Translations under genes and position numbers: made by a program
Part shown: piece after piece, positions 43,206 through 51,129 of the stretch
Position numbering within the stretch: position 1 is the first letter of the stretch
Layout: each line of letters starts with the position of its first letter
The notes under the pieces: model-generated
Told to the model about the DNA's origin: nothing
What the model saw: only the letters and a program-made list of their open reading frames with translations
Databases searched by the model: none
Source of the DNA: VGJW01 sp035285595
Lineage (GTDB): Bacteria; Cyanobacteriota; Sericytochromatia; S15B-MN24; VGJW01
Direction of reading: 5' to 3'
NCBI GenBank assembly: GCA_035285595.1
Contig: JAYKGV010000028.1
Coordinates: 1-64,000, forward strand
DNA length: 64,000 nucleotides

Positions 43206-44077
43206 GGTTCGCGCCGGCACTGTGGCCCTCGGGTGGCGCCTGGCCCCATCGCCTGCTCGGAGTCCGCGAGGCATGGCGCGTGACCCGCGGGACTCCATGG
43301 CTTCGTGTGGCCGTCGTGGATACCGGCATTGATCCCGGTCATCCGGATCTGCGTGGCAAGGTCGTCGGTGGATGCGATGTGGTGGCGCCAGGAGCCGGCT
43401 GGCACGACGATCAAGGGCACGGCACGGCTGTGGCGGGCATCATTGCCAGTCGTGGCTGGCGCTTTCGCCAGCTGGCCGGTGTGGCGCCCCTGGTGAGCCT
43501 GTTGGCCATCAAGGTGAACTACCACGGAACGGGACATGTCAGGGCCGAGCATATCGCCGCCGGCATTCGGGCGGGCCTCCGCGAGGGGGCGGACGTCATC
43601 AACCTGTCGGTGGGGGTCATGGAAGGCGAGGAGTTCCTGACGGCCGCGGCCGTGGCCGACCTCGGCCGAGCCGTGCGTGAGGCGCTGGCCGCAGGCATTC
43701 CTGTGGTCTGTGCTGCCGGACCCGCACGTGGAGCGACCGTGTGGCCGGGGGCCTGGGCCTACGATCCGGCGTATGCCGGCTTGATTCCGGTCGGCGCGTG
43801 TGATCGATGGGGCAGGGTGGCTGCAGCGAGTCAGGGAAGCCCGCGCCACCTGGTCCTTGCACCCGCCGAAGGGGTCCTGAGTACCTCTCGCGACGGGGCC
43901 GTCTCCCCCTTTGGTGGTACCTCCGCTGCGGCACCCTTCGTCAGTGGGCTCGTGGCCCTGCTGCGTACGGTCAGTCCCCTTGCCGGCCCGGACAAGATAC
44001 GCCAGTGGGTGCTGGATGGGGCAAGAGATGGGATTGTTTCGGCGGTGGCAAGTCTGCGTCTTGCCACGGGTGGCTGA
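43202..44077 (+). CDS. Subtilisin-like (S8) serine protease lacking oxyanion Asn
   Basis: The 291-residue protein has the subtilase triad: Asp40 in VAVVDTGIDPGHPDLRG, His73 in DDQGHGTAVAGI and Ser241 in FGGTSAAAPFVSG. The oxyanion-hole residue, normally Asn in A-A-G-N, is Pro174 here (VCAAGPARGAT). That would weaken or alter catalysis, or the alignment shifts locally. No signal peptide or propeptide is visible, so it may act in the cytoplasm. It is translated by ATGA overlap from the sugar permease gene, an unexpected partner. It could process another protein of the transport operon or be a degenerate binding protein. Confidence 0.88.
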   Translation: MRFAPALWPSGGAWPHRLLGVREAWRVTRGTPWLRVAVVDTGIDPGHPDLRGKVVGGCDVVAPGAGWHDDQGHGTAVAGIIASRGWRFRQLAGVAPLVSLLAIKVNYHGTGHVRAEHIAAGIRAGLREGADVINLSVGVMEGEEFLTAAAVADLGRAVREALAAGIPVVCAAGPARGATVWPGAWAYDPAYAGLIPVGACDRWGRVAAASQGSPRHLVLAPAEGVLSTSRDGAVSPFGGTSAAAPFVSGLVALLRTVSPLAGPDKIRQWVLDGARDGIVSAVASLRLATGG

Positions 44078-44089
44078 CGATCGTCCCGA

Positions 44090-45988
44090 TCAGGGTCTCC
44101 CGGGTCTTCTCGGTCGGCGCAACCGCCACGCGGCTACGGCGCCGAGGGCGACTCCCCAGAAGGCCCCCTCGCGGTCTGCCGCCGTCGGGTCACTGCCGGT
44201 TTGAACCGGGTTGCTGCACGCACAGCCGGGGCTCACCGCTGTGCGGGTGGCACCGGTCGCCGATTGGCCTGAGGTGGCCTTTCCCGACGTGTCCGTAGGG
44301 GAGCCGGGAATCGCGTTGGCAGGCGTGGTACCGATCGGCCTGCCGGCCTGCCAGTCGGCGAGGGCCGCACGGATCACGGGGCCGCGGTCCGAGACGAGGG
44401 ACGGTCGATCCGCCACCTCGTCCAGCATCTCGATCACGGCGGCAGCGGGAATCCTGGCCAACGGGGGCAGTTGACCATCCCCCGGAACCAGATAGGTCGT
44501 GCCATCCTCGAGCTTGATGCGCACGCCGCCACGAGAGGGATCCCCATCCGGACAGACCGGAGTCGCCTCAGCGATGTGTCGGTTGTTGACCTGCGGCAAC
44601 CGGGGATTGAACCCGAAGATGGGATCCTCGGTCATCTCGTCAGGTGACATGGTCGTATAGAGCCGCGTGACCCAGGGCGCACGGGCGGTCAGGGCTGCGG
44701 CCTCGCGCATCGGCGCGGCGAACATGGCCTCAAGATCCTTGGCAAAGGCCAGGACGTCCAGTTTGGCTTGATCGAGGGGGACGTCCGTTTCGGTGCCCGC
44801 ATCATCCGTAGGCGCCGGTACCGACCCAAAGAATCGACCCGTCAGCTGTGACCAAGCCTCGGTGGCTGCCATAGGAGGCAGGTGACGGTCGATGATGCTC
44901 TGGAGCGCAGGGCCTGTCGGATAGCCTTGCCGGGCCACTTCCTGAATGACCTGCCTCGGCGTCATCGTCGTCTGGAAGAGCGAGGTGTCGTAGGCTGTGG
45001 CCCGATTCTGCAGCAGCTGGGACAGACCTGCGCTGGCCGTGGCCATCTCCGTCACGAAGCCGCGCCCGCCAGCCTCGTCCATCGATTTGTTCACCACGTC
45101 GTCGTAATTCGGTGCGGGCAGGGCCGGTATGCCGCCAAAGCCCCATTGCGGGGAGGCTCCGATCCAGTCCAGCAGGGTTTCGTTAAGGCGAACGTGGCGA
45201 TAGTTACGCGGCACGGCCCTGCCCGGTCCGAAGGCATAAAGGATGACGGGCATATTGGGCGTGGCAGCCACGGCCGTCAGGCGGATGGGCACGCAAGGAC
45301 TCTCCTCGTCGAGTTGCAGGCGGATGGGCTGCAGGTCTCCCGTGGTCTTGCCCTCGAGCAGCTTCAAGGCGAGAAACACATATTTGCCTCGGATGTAGGT
45401 CTCCGCCTTCTCGTCGAAGTCGGCAGGAACGTTGTAGCCGTTGTCTTTGAGCCAAGTCTCGAGCTCGTTGGGATCCGCAGAGGACAGCAAGACGAAAGAG
45501 TAGTTTCCGACTTCACCCTTTTCGACCACCACGACTCCCGACCCCGCTGCGGGTACGTCGTCAGCCATGAACTCGGCCCTGCCCGTGGCAAGAAGGGGCT
45601 GAGCGGGGCAGCTGCCTTCGGGCTTCTGCCAATCGAGAATATAGCGGGGCATTGTGTTGCGCCCGAGCAGACTGAACACCTCATCGGAGCTGACTGCGTA
45701 GGAAATCGGTTTCCGGAGCAGCGGAACGACCCAGGAGAAGTCCTTGGCCTGTCCTGTGAACTGGATTTGGATGGTGGCATCCACGGTCTGCCCGTCGGTG
45801 ACGAACAAGACTTTCTCACCGGCCTGATCCACCGGTAGCTGACGGCAGAAGAAACCCCCGCACGCCTGCGCTGGCAGAGCCCAGGCCCACACGCCTGCTC
45901 CAGCAATGACGAGCCTCGCCACAATGCGACGAGTCCGGACCATGGCGTTCATATGGGCACGTTCCCTCTGGCGTCCGTTTTCATCCAT
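44090..45988 (-). CDS. DUF2330 protein with MYXO-CTERM-like C-terminal sorting tail
   Basis: ATG 45988 follows GGAGG by five bases; the frame beyond it is antisense to hppD. The 632-residue protein has a long basic N-terminus and a signal peptide ending ALPAQA, followed by CGGFFC, the hallmark of DUF2330 exported proteins. The body repeats family strands (KDFSWVVPLLRKPISYAVSS, GKYVFLALKLLEGKTTGDLQ). The C-terminus has a Cys motif SPGCACSNP, a hydrophobic segment AFWGVALGAVAAW and an Arg cluster RLRRPRRPGR, the three-part layout of MYXO-CTERM sorting signals. It converges with the protease gene at 12 bases. Confidence 0.88.
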   Translation of the reverse strand: MDENGRQRERAHMNAMVRTRRIVARLVIAGAGVWAWALPAQACGGFFCRQLPVDQAGEKVLFVTDGQTVDATIQIQFTGQAKDFSWVVPLLRKPISYAVSSDEVFSLLGRNTMPRYILDWQKPEGSCPAQPLLATGRAEFMADDVPAAGSGVVVVEKGEVGNYSFVLLSSADPNELETWLKDNGYNVPADFDEKAETYIRGKYVFLALKLLEGKTTGDLQPIRLQLDEESPCVPIRLTAVAATPNMPVILYAFGPGRAVPRNYRHVRLNETLLDWIGASPQWGFGGIPALPAPNYDDVVNKSMDEAGGRGFVTEMATASAGLSQLLQNRATAYDTSLFQTTMTPRQVIQEVARQGYPTGPALQSIIDRHLPPMAATEAWSQLTGRFFGSVPAPTDDAGTETDVPLDQAKLDVLAFAKDLEAMFAAPMREAAALTARAPWVTRLYTTMSPDEMTEDPIFGFNPRLPQVNNRHIAEATPVCPDGDPSRGGVRIKLEDGTTYLVPGDGQLPPLARIPAAAVIEMLDEVADRPSLVSDRGPVIRAALADWQAGRPIGTTPANAIPGSPTDTSGKATSGQSATGATRTAVSPGCACSNPVQTGSDPTAADREGAFWGVALGAVAAWRLRRPRRPGRP

Positions 45989-46051
45989 ACCCTCCTCCGT
46001 AAGGTCATGAACCCTTGCCCACGGTGCACCCTGCATGACACGATCTGAATC

Positions 46052-47179
46052 ATGGAAGCCATCACGGACGCCCCGGCCACGAACCCGGCCAGTTCCCCCG
46101 ACATCGAGATTCTGGGTACCGACCATATCGAGTTCTGGGTGGGCAATGCACGGCAGGCGTCCTACTTCTACCAGCGTGCCTTCGGATTCGAGCTGGTAGC
46201 CTATGCCGGACCTGAAACGGGTCTTCGTGACCAGGCCTCGTACGTCCTGCAGCAAGGCAAGATCCGCTTCGTCCTGACGTCGGGGCTCCAGCCGGACCAT
46301 CCTGCCGTGAAGCATCAGGCTGTCCACGGCGATGGGGTGAAGGATGTGGCCTTCTGGGTCAAGGATGCCCGGGCCGCACACGCAGCTGCAGTCGCTCGAG
46401 GAGCGCAATCGCTTCGGGAGCCTGAAGTCCTCGAGGACGAGCATGGCGGGGTCGTGATCGCGGCCGTGTCCACCGCAGGTGAAACCCGACACACCTTCGT
46501 TCAGCGTGACGGGTATTCCGGGCCCTTCCTGCCGGGGTTCCGGTCGGCCATCGGACTTGGTCAGCCGTCTGCGGGCCTGAGGTACGTCGACCATGTGGTG
46601 ACGAACGTCGAGGATGGAAAGATGCACGCTTGGCAGGAGTTCTACGAGCGTGTGTTCGGCTTTCGCTTCTTCGCCAACTTCGATGACAAGGACATTTCCA
46701 CCGAATTCTCCGCCCTGCGCTCGGTGGTGGTGGCGAACCACAATGATCGAATCAAGATGCCCATCAATGAACCCGCCCCGGGTCGGAAGCGCTCGCAGAT
46801 TCAGGAGTATCTGGACTTCCATCAGGGACCTGGCATCCAGCACATCGCGCTTGCGACAGATGACATCGTCGAGACGGTACGTACCTTGAGAGCCAATGGC
46901 GTGACGTTCCAATACACCCCGGACAGTTACTACGACACGATCGCGGATCGTTTGGCAGAAGTCCGTGAAGATGTTCCTGCCTTGAAGGCACTCGGTATCC
47001 TGGTCGATCGGGACGACAAGGGCTACATGTTGCAGCTCTTCACCAAGCCGGTGGAGGATCGGCCGACCTTGTTCTTCGAGATCATCCAGCGCCGAGGCTC
47101 GACCTCGTTTGGCAAAGGTAACTTCAAGGCCTTGTTCGAATCCATCGAACGTGATCAGGCCGCACGCGGGAACCTCTGA
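46052..47179 (+). CDS. hppD: 4-hydroxyphenylpyruvate dioxygenase
   Basis: The 375-residue enzyme converts 4-hydroxyphenylpyruvate to homogentisate in tyrosine degradation, using Fe(II) and O2. It has two vicinal-oxygen-chelate halves. The iron ligands are His in LRYVDHVVTN, His in GPGIQHIALATDD and Glu in FFEIIQRRGS. FGFRFFANFDDKDISTEFSA and the C-terminal GKGNFKALFESIERDQ are typical. Its presence implies aerobic tyrosine catabolism or tocopherol-type quinone synthesis, but no other pathway gene (hmgA, fahA) is in the window. It ends at a strong hairpin and diverges from the DUF2330 gene. Confidence 0.97.
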   Translation: MEAITDAPATNPASSPDIEILGTDHIEFWVGNARQASYFYQRAFGFELVAYAGPETGLRDQASYVLQQGKIRFVLTSGLQPDHPAVKHQAVHGDGVKDVAFWVKDARAAHAAAVARGAQSLREPEVLEDEHGGVVIAAVSTAGETRHTFVQRDGYSGPFLPGFRSAIGLGQPSAGLRYVDHVVTNVEDGKMHAWQEFYERVFGFRFFANFDDKDISTEFSALRSVVVANHNDRIKMPINEPAPGRKRSQIQEYLDFHQGPGIQHIALATDDIVETVRTLRANGVTFQYTPDSYYDTIADRLAEVREDVPALKALGILVDRDDKGYMLQLFTKPVEDRPTLFFEIIQRRGSTSFGKGNFKALFESIERDQAARGNL

Positions 47180-47196
47180 CTCGAGTCGAGCATCTC

Positions 47197-47230
47197 GTCA
47201 GCTGCGCGGACACGTGCCCGCGCAGCTGAC
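47197..47230. terminator. Long perfect hairpin between hppD and alaS
   Basis: GTCAGCTGCGCGG (47197-47209) and CCGCGCAGCTGAC (47218-47230) form a perfect 13-base-pair stem with an eight-base loop. It lies between the ends of two convergent genes and is probably a bidirectional terminator, although T-tracts are short. Confidence 0.72.
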
Positions 47231-47238
47231 TTGAAGCG

Positions 47239-49827
47239 TCAGGTCGCGGCGGGCGCGAGTTGCGCCCCGACGATGGCGTCGAACTGTGCCAGGACTTCGG
47301 GCAAGCGCTGGGCGTCTCCCCCCCCGCCTTGGGCCGAATCCGGCTTGCCGCCCCCCTTGCCACCCAGACGTCCCATCACTTCGGATAAGAGGCGACCGGC
47401 ATGTACTCCCTGACTGAGGGAGTCTGCTTGCGCCACCACGACGGCTTGAATACGGCCTTCGTGCACTCCGGCGAGTAGAACGACGGCAGGCCTGGGCCCC
47501 TTGGCAAGGTCCATGGCCGATGCACGCAGGGCCCCCCCGTCAAGATCATCGAGGCGTCCTGCAAGGACGCTCACCCCGTTCACTTCCCGGAACTGACCGG
47601 CCAGACCCGCGGACTGCGCACGGGCCAGCCTTGCCCGGAGCTTCGTGGCTTCCTCGTCCGCCACCCTGACCTGATCCCGGAGCTTCTGAACTCTCTCGGG
47701 AATGGCCTCGATGGAGACTTTGAACTCTTCCCGAAGCACATCCAGCACACTCGCCTGCTGCTGAGCCCAGTCGAGTGCGGCCAGTCCACTCACCGCCCTG
47801 ATTCGTCGGACACCTGCCGCGATGCCTCGTTCTTCGGTGATCTTGAAGAGTCCGATTTCGCCCGTAGAGGACGCATGGGTGCCGCCGCAGAGCTCGATCG
47901 ACAAGCCGGGAATGTCCACGACGCGCACCACATCCCCGTACTTCTCTCCAAACATCGCAACGGCCCCGCGCGCCTTCGCAGCGGCTGCACCCATTTCTTC
48001 CTTGACGACGTGCCGGGCCGCAAGGCTCCCTTCATTGACACGTCGTTCGATCCGGGTCAGTTCGTCCGGAGTGACCCCACGGTTCCAGTGGAAATCGAAG
48101 CGCAGTTCGTCTGGTCCCACGTAGGATCCTGCCTGGGTCGCCGAAGGACCAAGGACTTCATGCAGGGCGGCGTGGAGCAGATGCGTGGCCGTGTGGTGGC
48201 GCATGATGGCAAGTCGGCGTGGACCTTCGACACGGGCTGACACGGTGGCACCCACGGCCGGAGGCGTGCTGCCGGGCTCGAGGTGATGCAAGAGAATATC
48301 CCCTTGGCGCTGGGTGTCGATGACCCGGCAGGTCCCCAGCATACCGGTATCACCTACCTGGCCGCCGCCTTCACCGTAGAAGGGCGAGCGATCCAGCAGA
48401 ACGACGAGGGCATCGGGTTCACCCGTGACCGCGAGGACGCGGGACTCGGTCTCCAGTTCCTCATAGCCCGTGAACACCGTCGCTGGGTGCTGGCCCACGG
48501 CCACGCCAGAAAAGGCGATTCCGGCCCTGGCGTGGGCATCCCGGGCGCGCTGACGCTGGTCTTCCATGGCCGCCTCGAATCCTGCACGATCAACCTCCAG
48601 GCCACGCTCCGCAGCCAGTTCGGCAGTCAATTCGACAGGAAATCCATACGTATCGAAGAGCTCGAACGCCGTGCTGCCCGGCAGGATCCTGCCCTCGAGC
48701 CGGGACGCCGCCTTCTCGAAGAGCTGTAGTCCACGATCGAGGGTGGCACCGAATCTGGCTTCCTCCGTCTCGAGGACCTCCAGAATGGTGGTTTGCTGCT
48801 CCCGAAGCTCCTGATAGTGGTGGCCGTACGCAGCGATGACCTGCCGCGCGAGATCACCCAGGAGCGGTCCGCTGATTCCCAGTTGGCGTCCATGGCGGAT
48901 GGCCCGGCGCATGATGCGACGCAGCACATAGCCACGGCCTTCGTTGCCGGGCACGACACCGTCGGCGATGAGGAAGGTCGCGGCCCGTGCATGATCGGCC
49001 ATCCTGCGGAAAGCCACACCTGTCTCTCCGGCCAGGTCCAGAGCGCGTCCTGCCCGCTTGGCCACGGCCTGCATCAGGGGCAACAGAAGATCCGTCTCGT
49101 AGTTGCTCGACACCCCTTGAAGGACGCTGGCAATACGTTCCAGACCCATGCCCGTATCGATGTTGCGGGCCGGAAGGTCGCGAAGCTTTCCGTCGGCGGT
49201 TCGCTCGTATTGCATGAAGACCAGGTTCCAGACCTCCAACAGGCGGCCCCGGTCACTTTCTGCCTCGAAGGTTGCTTCATTCACGGGCAGGTGCGGTTCG
49301 TGGTCGTAATAGATCTCGGAACACGGTCCGCACGGTCCCGTGGGGCCGGCTGCCCAGAAGTTCGTGTCCTCACCCAGCCGGATGATGCGCTCCGGGGGGA
49401 TGCCGCACGCTTGATGCCAGATGGTCGCAGCCTCGTCATCATCCCGATAAACCGTGACCCACAGCCGCTCGCTTGGTAGGCCCAGCTCTTTCGTCAGGAA
49501 TTGCCACGCCCACGGGATGACCTCGGCCTTGAAGTAATCCCCGAAGCTGAAGTTGCCCAGCATCTCGAAGAACGTGTGGTGTCGGGATGTTCGGCCAACT
49601 TGTTCGAGATCGGTGGTCCTGAAGCATTTTTGCACCGAGGTGACGCGTGGGGCCGGGGGAGTCTCGAGCCCCACGAAGCAGGGCTTGAAAGGCAGCATGC
49701 CGGCCGTCGTCAACAGCACCGTCGGATCACGATGGGGAACCAGAGAGGCACTGGCGACCGCCCGATGGCCCCGGGCCTCGAAGTAGGCGACGAATCGGCT
49801 GCGAATCTCTGCTGCGGTCAAGGCCAC
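47239..49827 (-). CDS. alaS: Alanyl-tRNA synthetase
   Basis: The 862-residue enzyme starts at GTG 49827, six bases after GGAGGG. It has the class II catalytic core (IRSRFVAYFEARGHRAVAS, KCFRTTDLEQVGRTSRHHTF, FFEMLGNFSFGDYFKAEVIP, PTGPCGPCSEIYYDHEP), the editing domain with HHTATHLLHAALHEVLG and CGGTHASSTGEIGLF (zinc and editing residues), and a C-Ala region ending GGKGGGKPDSAQGGG. The length is usual. It charges tRNA-Ala and edits Ser and Gly. It stands alone and diverges from a small gene at 49918. Confidence 0.98.
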   Translation of the reverse strand: MALTAAEIRSRFVAYFEARGHRAVASASLVPHRDPTVLLTTAGMLPFKPCFVGLETPPAPRVTSVQKCFRTTDLEQVGRTSRHHTFFEMLGNFSFGDYFKAEVIPWAWQFLTKELGLPSERLWVTVYRDDDEAATIWHQACGIPPERIIRLGEDTNFWAAGPTGPCGPCSEIYYDHEPHLPVNEATFEAESDRGRLLEVWNLVFMQYERTADGKLRDLPARNIDTGMGLERIASVLQGVSSNYETDLLLPLMQAVAKRAGRALDLAGETGVAFRRMADHARAATFLIADGVVPGNEGRGYVLRRIMRRAIRHGRQLGISGPLLGDLARQVIAAYGHHYQELREQQTTILEVLETEEARFGATLDRGLQLFEKAASRLEGRILPGSTAFELFDTYGFPVELTAELAAERGLEVDRAGFEAAMEDQRQRARDAHARAGIAFSGVAVGQHPATVFTGYEELETESRVLAVTGEPDALVVLLDRSPFYGEGGGQVGDTGMLGTCRVIDTQRQGDILLHHLEPGSTPPAVGATVSARVEGPRRLAIMRHHTATHLLHAALHEVLGPSATQAGSYVGPDELRFDFHWNRGVTPDELTRIERRVNEGSLAARHVVKEEMGAAAAKARGAVAMFGEKYGDVVRVVDIPGLSIELCGGTHASSTGEIGLFKITEERGIAAGVRRIRAVSGLAALDWAQQQASVLDVLREEFKVSIEAIPERVQKLRDQVRVADEEATKLRARLARAQSAGLAGQFREVNGVSVLAGRLDDLDGGALRASAMDLAKGPRPAVVLLAGVHEGRIQAVVVAQADSLSQGVHAGRLLSEVMGRLGGKGGGKPDSAQGGGGDAQRLPEVLAQFDAIVGAQLAPAAT

Positions 49828-49917
49828 GACGGTCCCTCCAACGATGGGCTCATGCTACCAGAGCATGCGGGTGCGGCCGGCCTCGTCCGGAGGGTAGGAT
49901 AAGGGGGGAGGTGTACG

Positions 49918-50298
49918 GTGCGAGCAGAGCCCAGTTCATCACTGCAGCCCTTGGCCAGAGCCGATTTTCGTGCGGCCGAACCTTCGGGGCGTGACTCATC
50001 GGCAACCGAGCGGGACGAAAGGACCCGTCGTACGGATGACGGGCGCAAGGAGCTCAAAGCCGCTCGTGACGAGGACCGGCGCAAAACTGAGCGGCGCGAA
50101 CGCGAAGAAGCGCAAAAGGTTGAGCAAGCGCGTATCGAGAGCCAACAGAGCGAAGTGACGGGCTCAGGTGCGCGCCCCGATCCCGGTCCAGCCTATCGAG
50201 TGTCCCTCTCGGCCCCAGGCTCGACGCCCCCCAAGGTCAGGTCAGCTGAGGAAGCTATCTCCAGCCCGACGAGACGTCAGTTGGACCTTTTCGCTTGA
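49918..50298 (+). CDS. Small charged hypothetical protein
   Basis: The 126-residue frame starts at GTG 49918, six bases after GGGAGG, which supports it. The protein is very rich in Arg, Glu, Asp and Lys (residues 30-75: TERDERTRRTDDGRKELKAA, RDEDRRKTERREREEAQKVE) and probably forms one long charged helix. The Pro/Ser-rich end finishes in RRQLDLFA, an Asp-Leu-Phe-like motif seen in sliding-clamp-binding peptides (QLxLF). That resemblance (Q-L-D-L-F at the C-terminus) suggests a possible beta-clamp contact. No family is recognised. Confidence 0.6.
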   Translation: MRAEPSSSLQPLARADFRAAEPSGRDSSATERDERTRRTDDGRKELKAARDEDRRKTERREREEAQKVEQARIESQQSEVTGSGARPDPGPAYRVSLSAPGSTPPKVRSAEEAISSPTRRQLDLFA

Positions 50299-50322
50299 AG
50301 GCGGTATCAGCTGCCTGGACCG

Positions 50323-51033
50323 TCACCTGGCCCGTGCGGGAGCCCCGTCGAGGCCCGAGTGGTCGTACTTGTTGCCGTACCAGCGCACGAAACCGTTGAG
50401 TCCCAGCAGATAGGTGTGGAAGCCGAAGCGCTTCATTTCGTCATAGGCCTTGTCGAACGACCAGCCTTGCATTCTCACCCGATACGCGAGGGCCATGGTG
50501 CCGGTCCGATCTCGACCCTGCATGCAGTGGAAATAAATCTTGCCGCCGTCAGCGTGCCGGACCAGACCGAGGAAGCGGTCGACCTTGGACTCCGAAGGTG
50601 GGATGAAGAGGCCCATCGACAGGCTCGTGAAGCGCATCCCCGCGCCCTCCACCATCGCCTTCTCGGCGGCCACGACCTTTTTGCTGTTCTCGAGCGAGAT
50701 GACGTGGGTTACACCCCGTTCCTTGAGTAACCGTACACCCTGAGCGGTCGGGCGAGCCCCGCGGAGAAGATGCGCGTCCACCTCGCCCACGTTGCCGAGG
50801 TCGTCGGGGGGCGGGGCCGGCCAAAGGCTGTCTCCGAGTACCTCACCCAGCGGCTGATCCGTGAGTTCCTCGCTGTCCAGACGTGCCAGCTCTGCCTGAC
50901 GGTTCGCCGACATGACCGTCACGTCTCGAGCCGATGAGGCGGAAGCGGCACCGAGGCCAGGACCGGGTGGGCGCCCGCATCCCAGCACACCGACCGCGAA
51001 TGTCAGGGCAAGGATGTGGTGGAGACGAGGCAT
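50323..51033 (-). CDS. Lipoprotein with protein tyrosine/dual-specificity phosphatase domain
   Basis: ATG 51033 lies five bases after GGAGGT. The 236-residue protein begins with a lipoprotein signal (LALTFAVGVLGC). After a linker the phosphatase domain runs from about residue 90: LRGARPTAQGVRLLKERGVT, VISLENSKK, and the P-loop KIYFHCMQGRDRTGT with the catalytic C-x5-R. A cys-based phosphatase anchored to the envelope would act on phosphoinositide-like, phosphotyrosine or polysaccharide-linked substrates outside the cytoplasm. The target is unknown. It lies downstream of the beta-oxidation fusion gene on the same strand, 96 bases away. Confidence 0.88.
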   Translation of the reverse strand: MPRLHHILALTFAVGVLGCGRPPGPGLGAASASSARDVTVMSANRQAELARLDSEELTDQPLGEVLGDSLWPAPPPDDLGNVGEVDAHLLRGARPTAQGVRLLKERGVTHVISLENSKKVVAAEKAMVEGAGMRFTSLSMGLFIPPSESKVDRFLGLVRHADGGKIYFHCMQGRDRTGTMALAYRVRMQGWSFDKAYDEMKRFGFHTYLLGLNGFVRWYGNKYDHSGLDGAPARAR

Positions 51034-51129
51034 GGGTGACCTCCAGATGGGGGATGACGGATTATCGACCCTCATCTCGTCAAGCTTGCGTCAAGCTGAG
51101 GTTAATTTCGGGAATCCTTGGGCAACCCT

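Noticed and set aside
45989..46912. N-terminal extension of the DUF2330 protein
   Set aside because: The frame is open but lies antisense to hppD; the ribosome site and signal peptide place the start at 45988.
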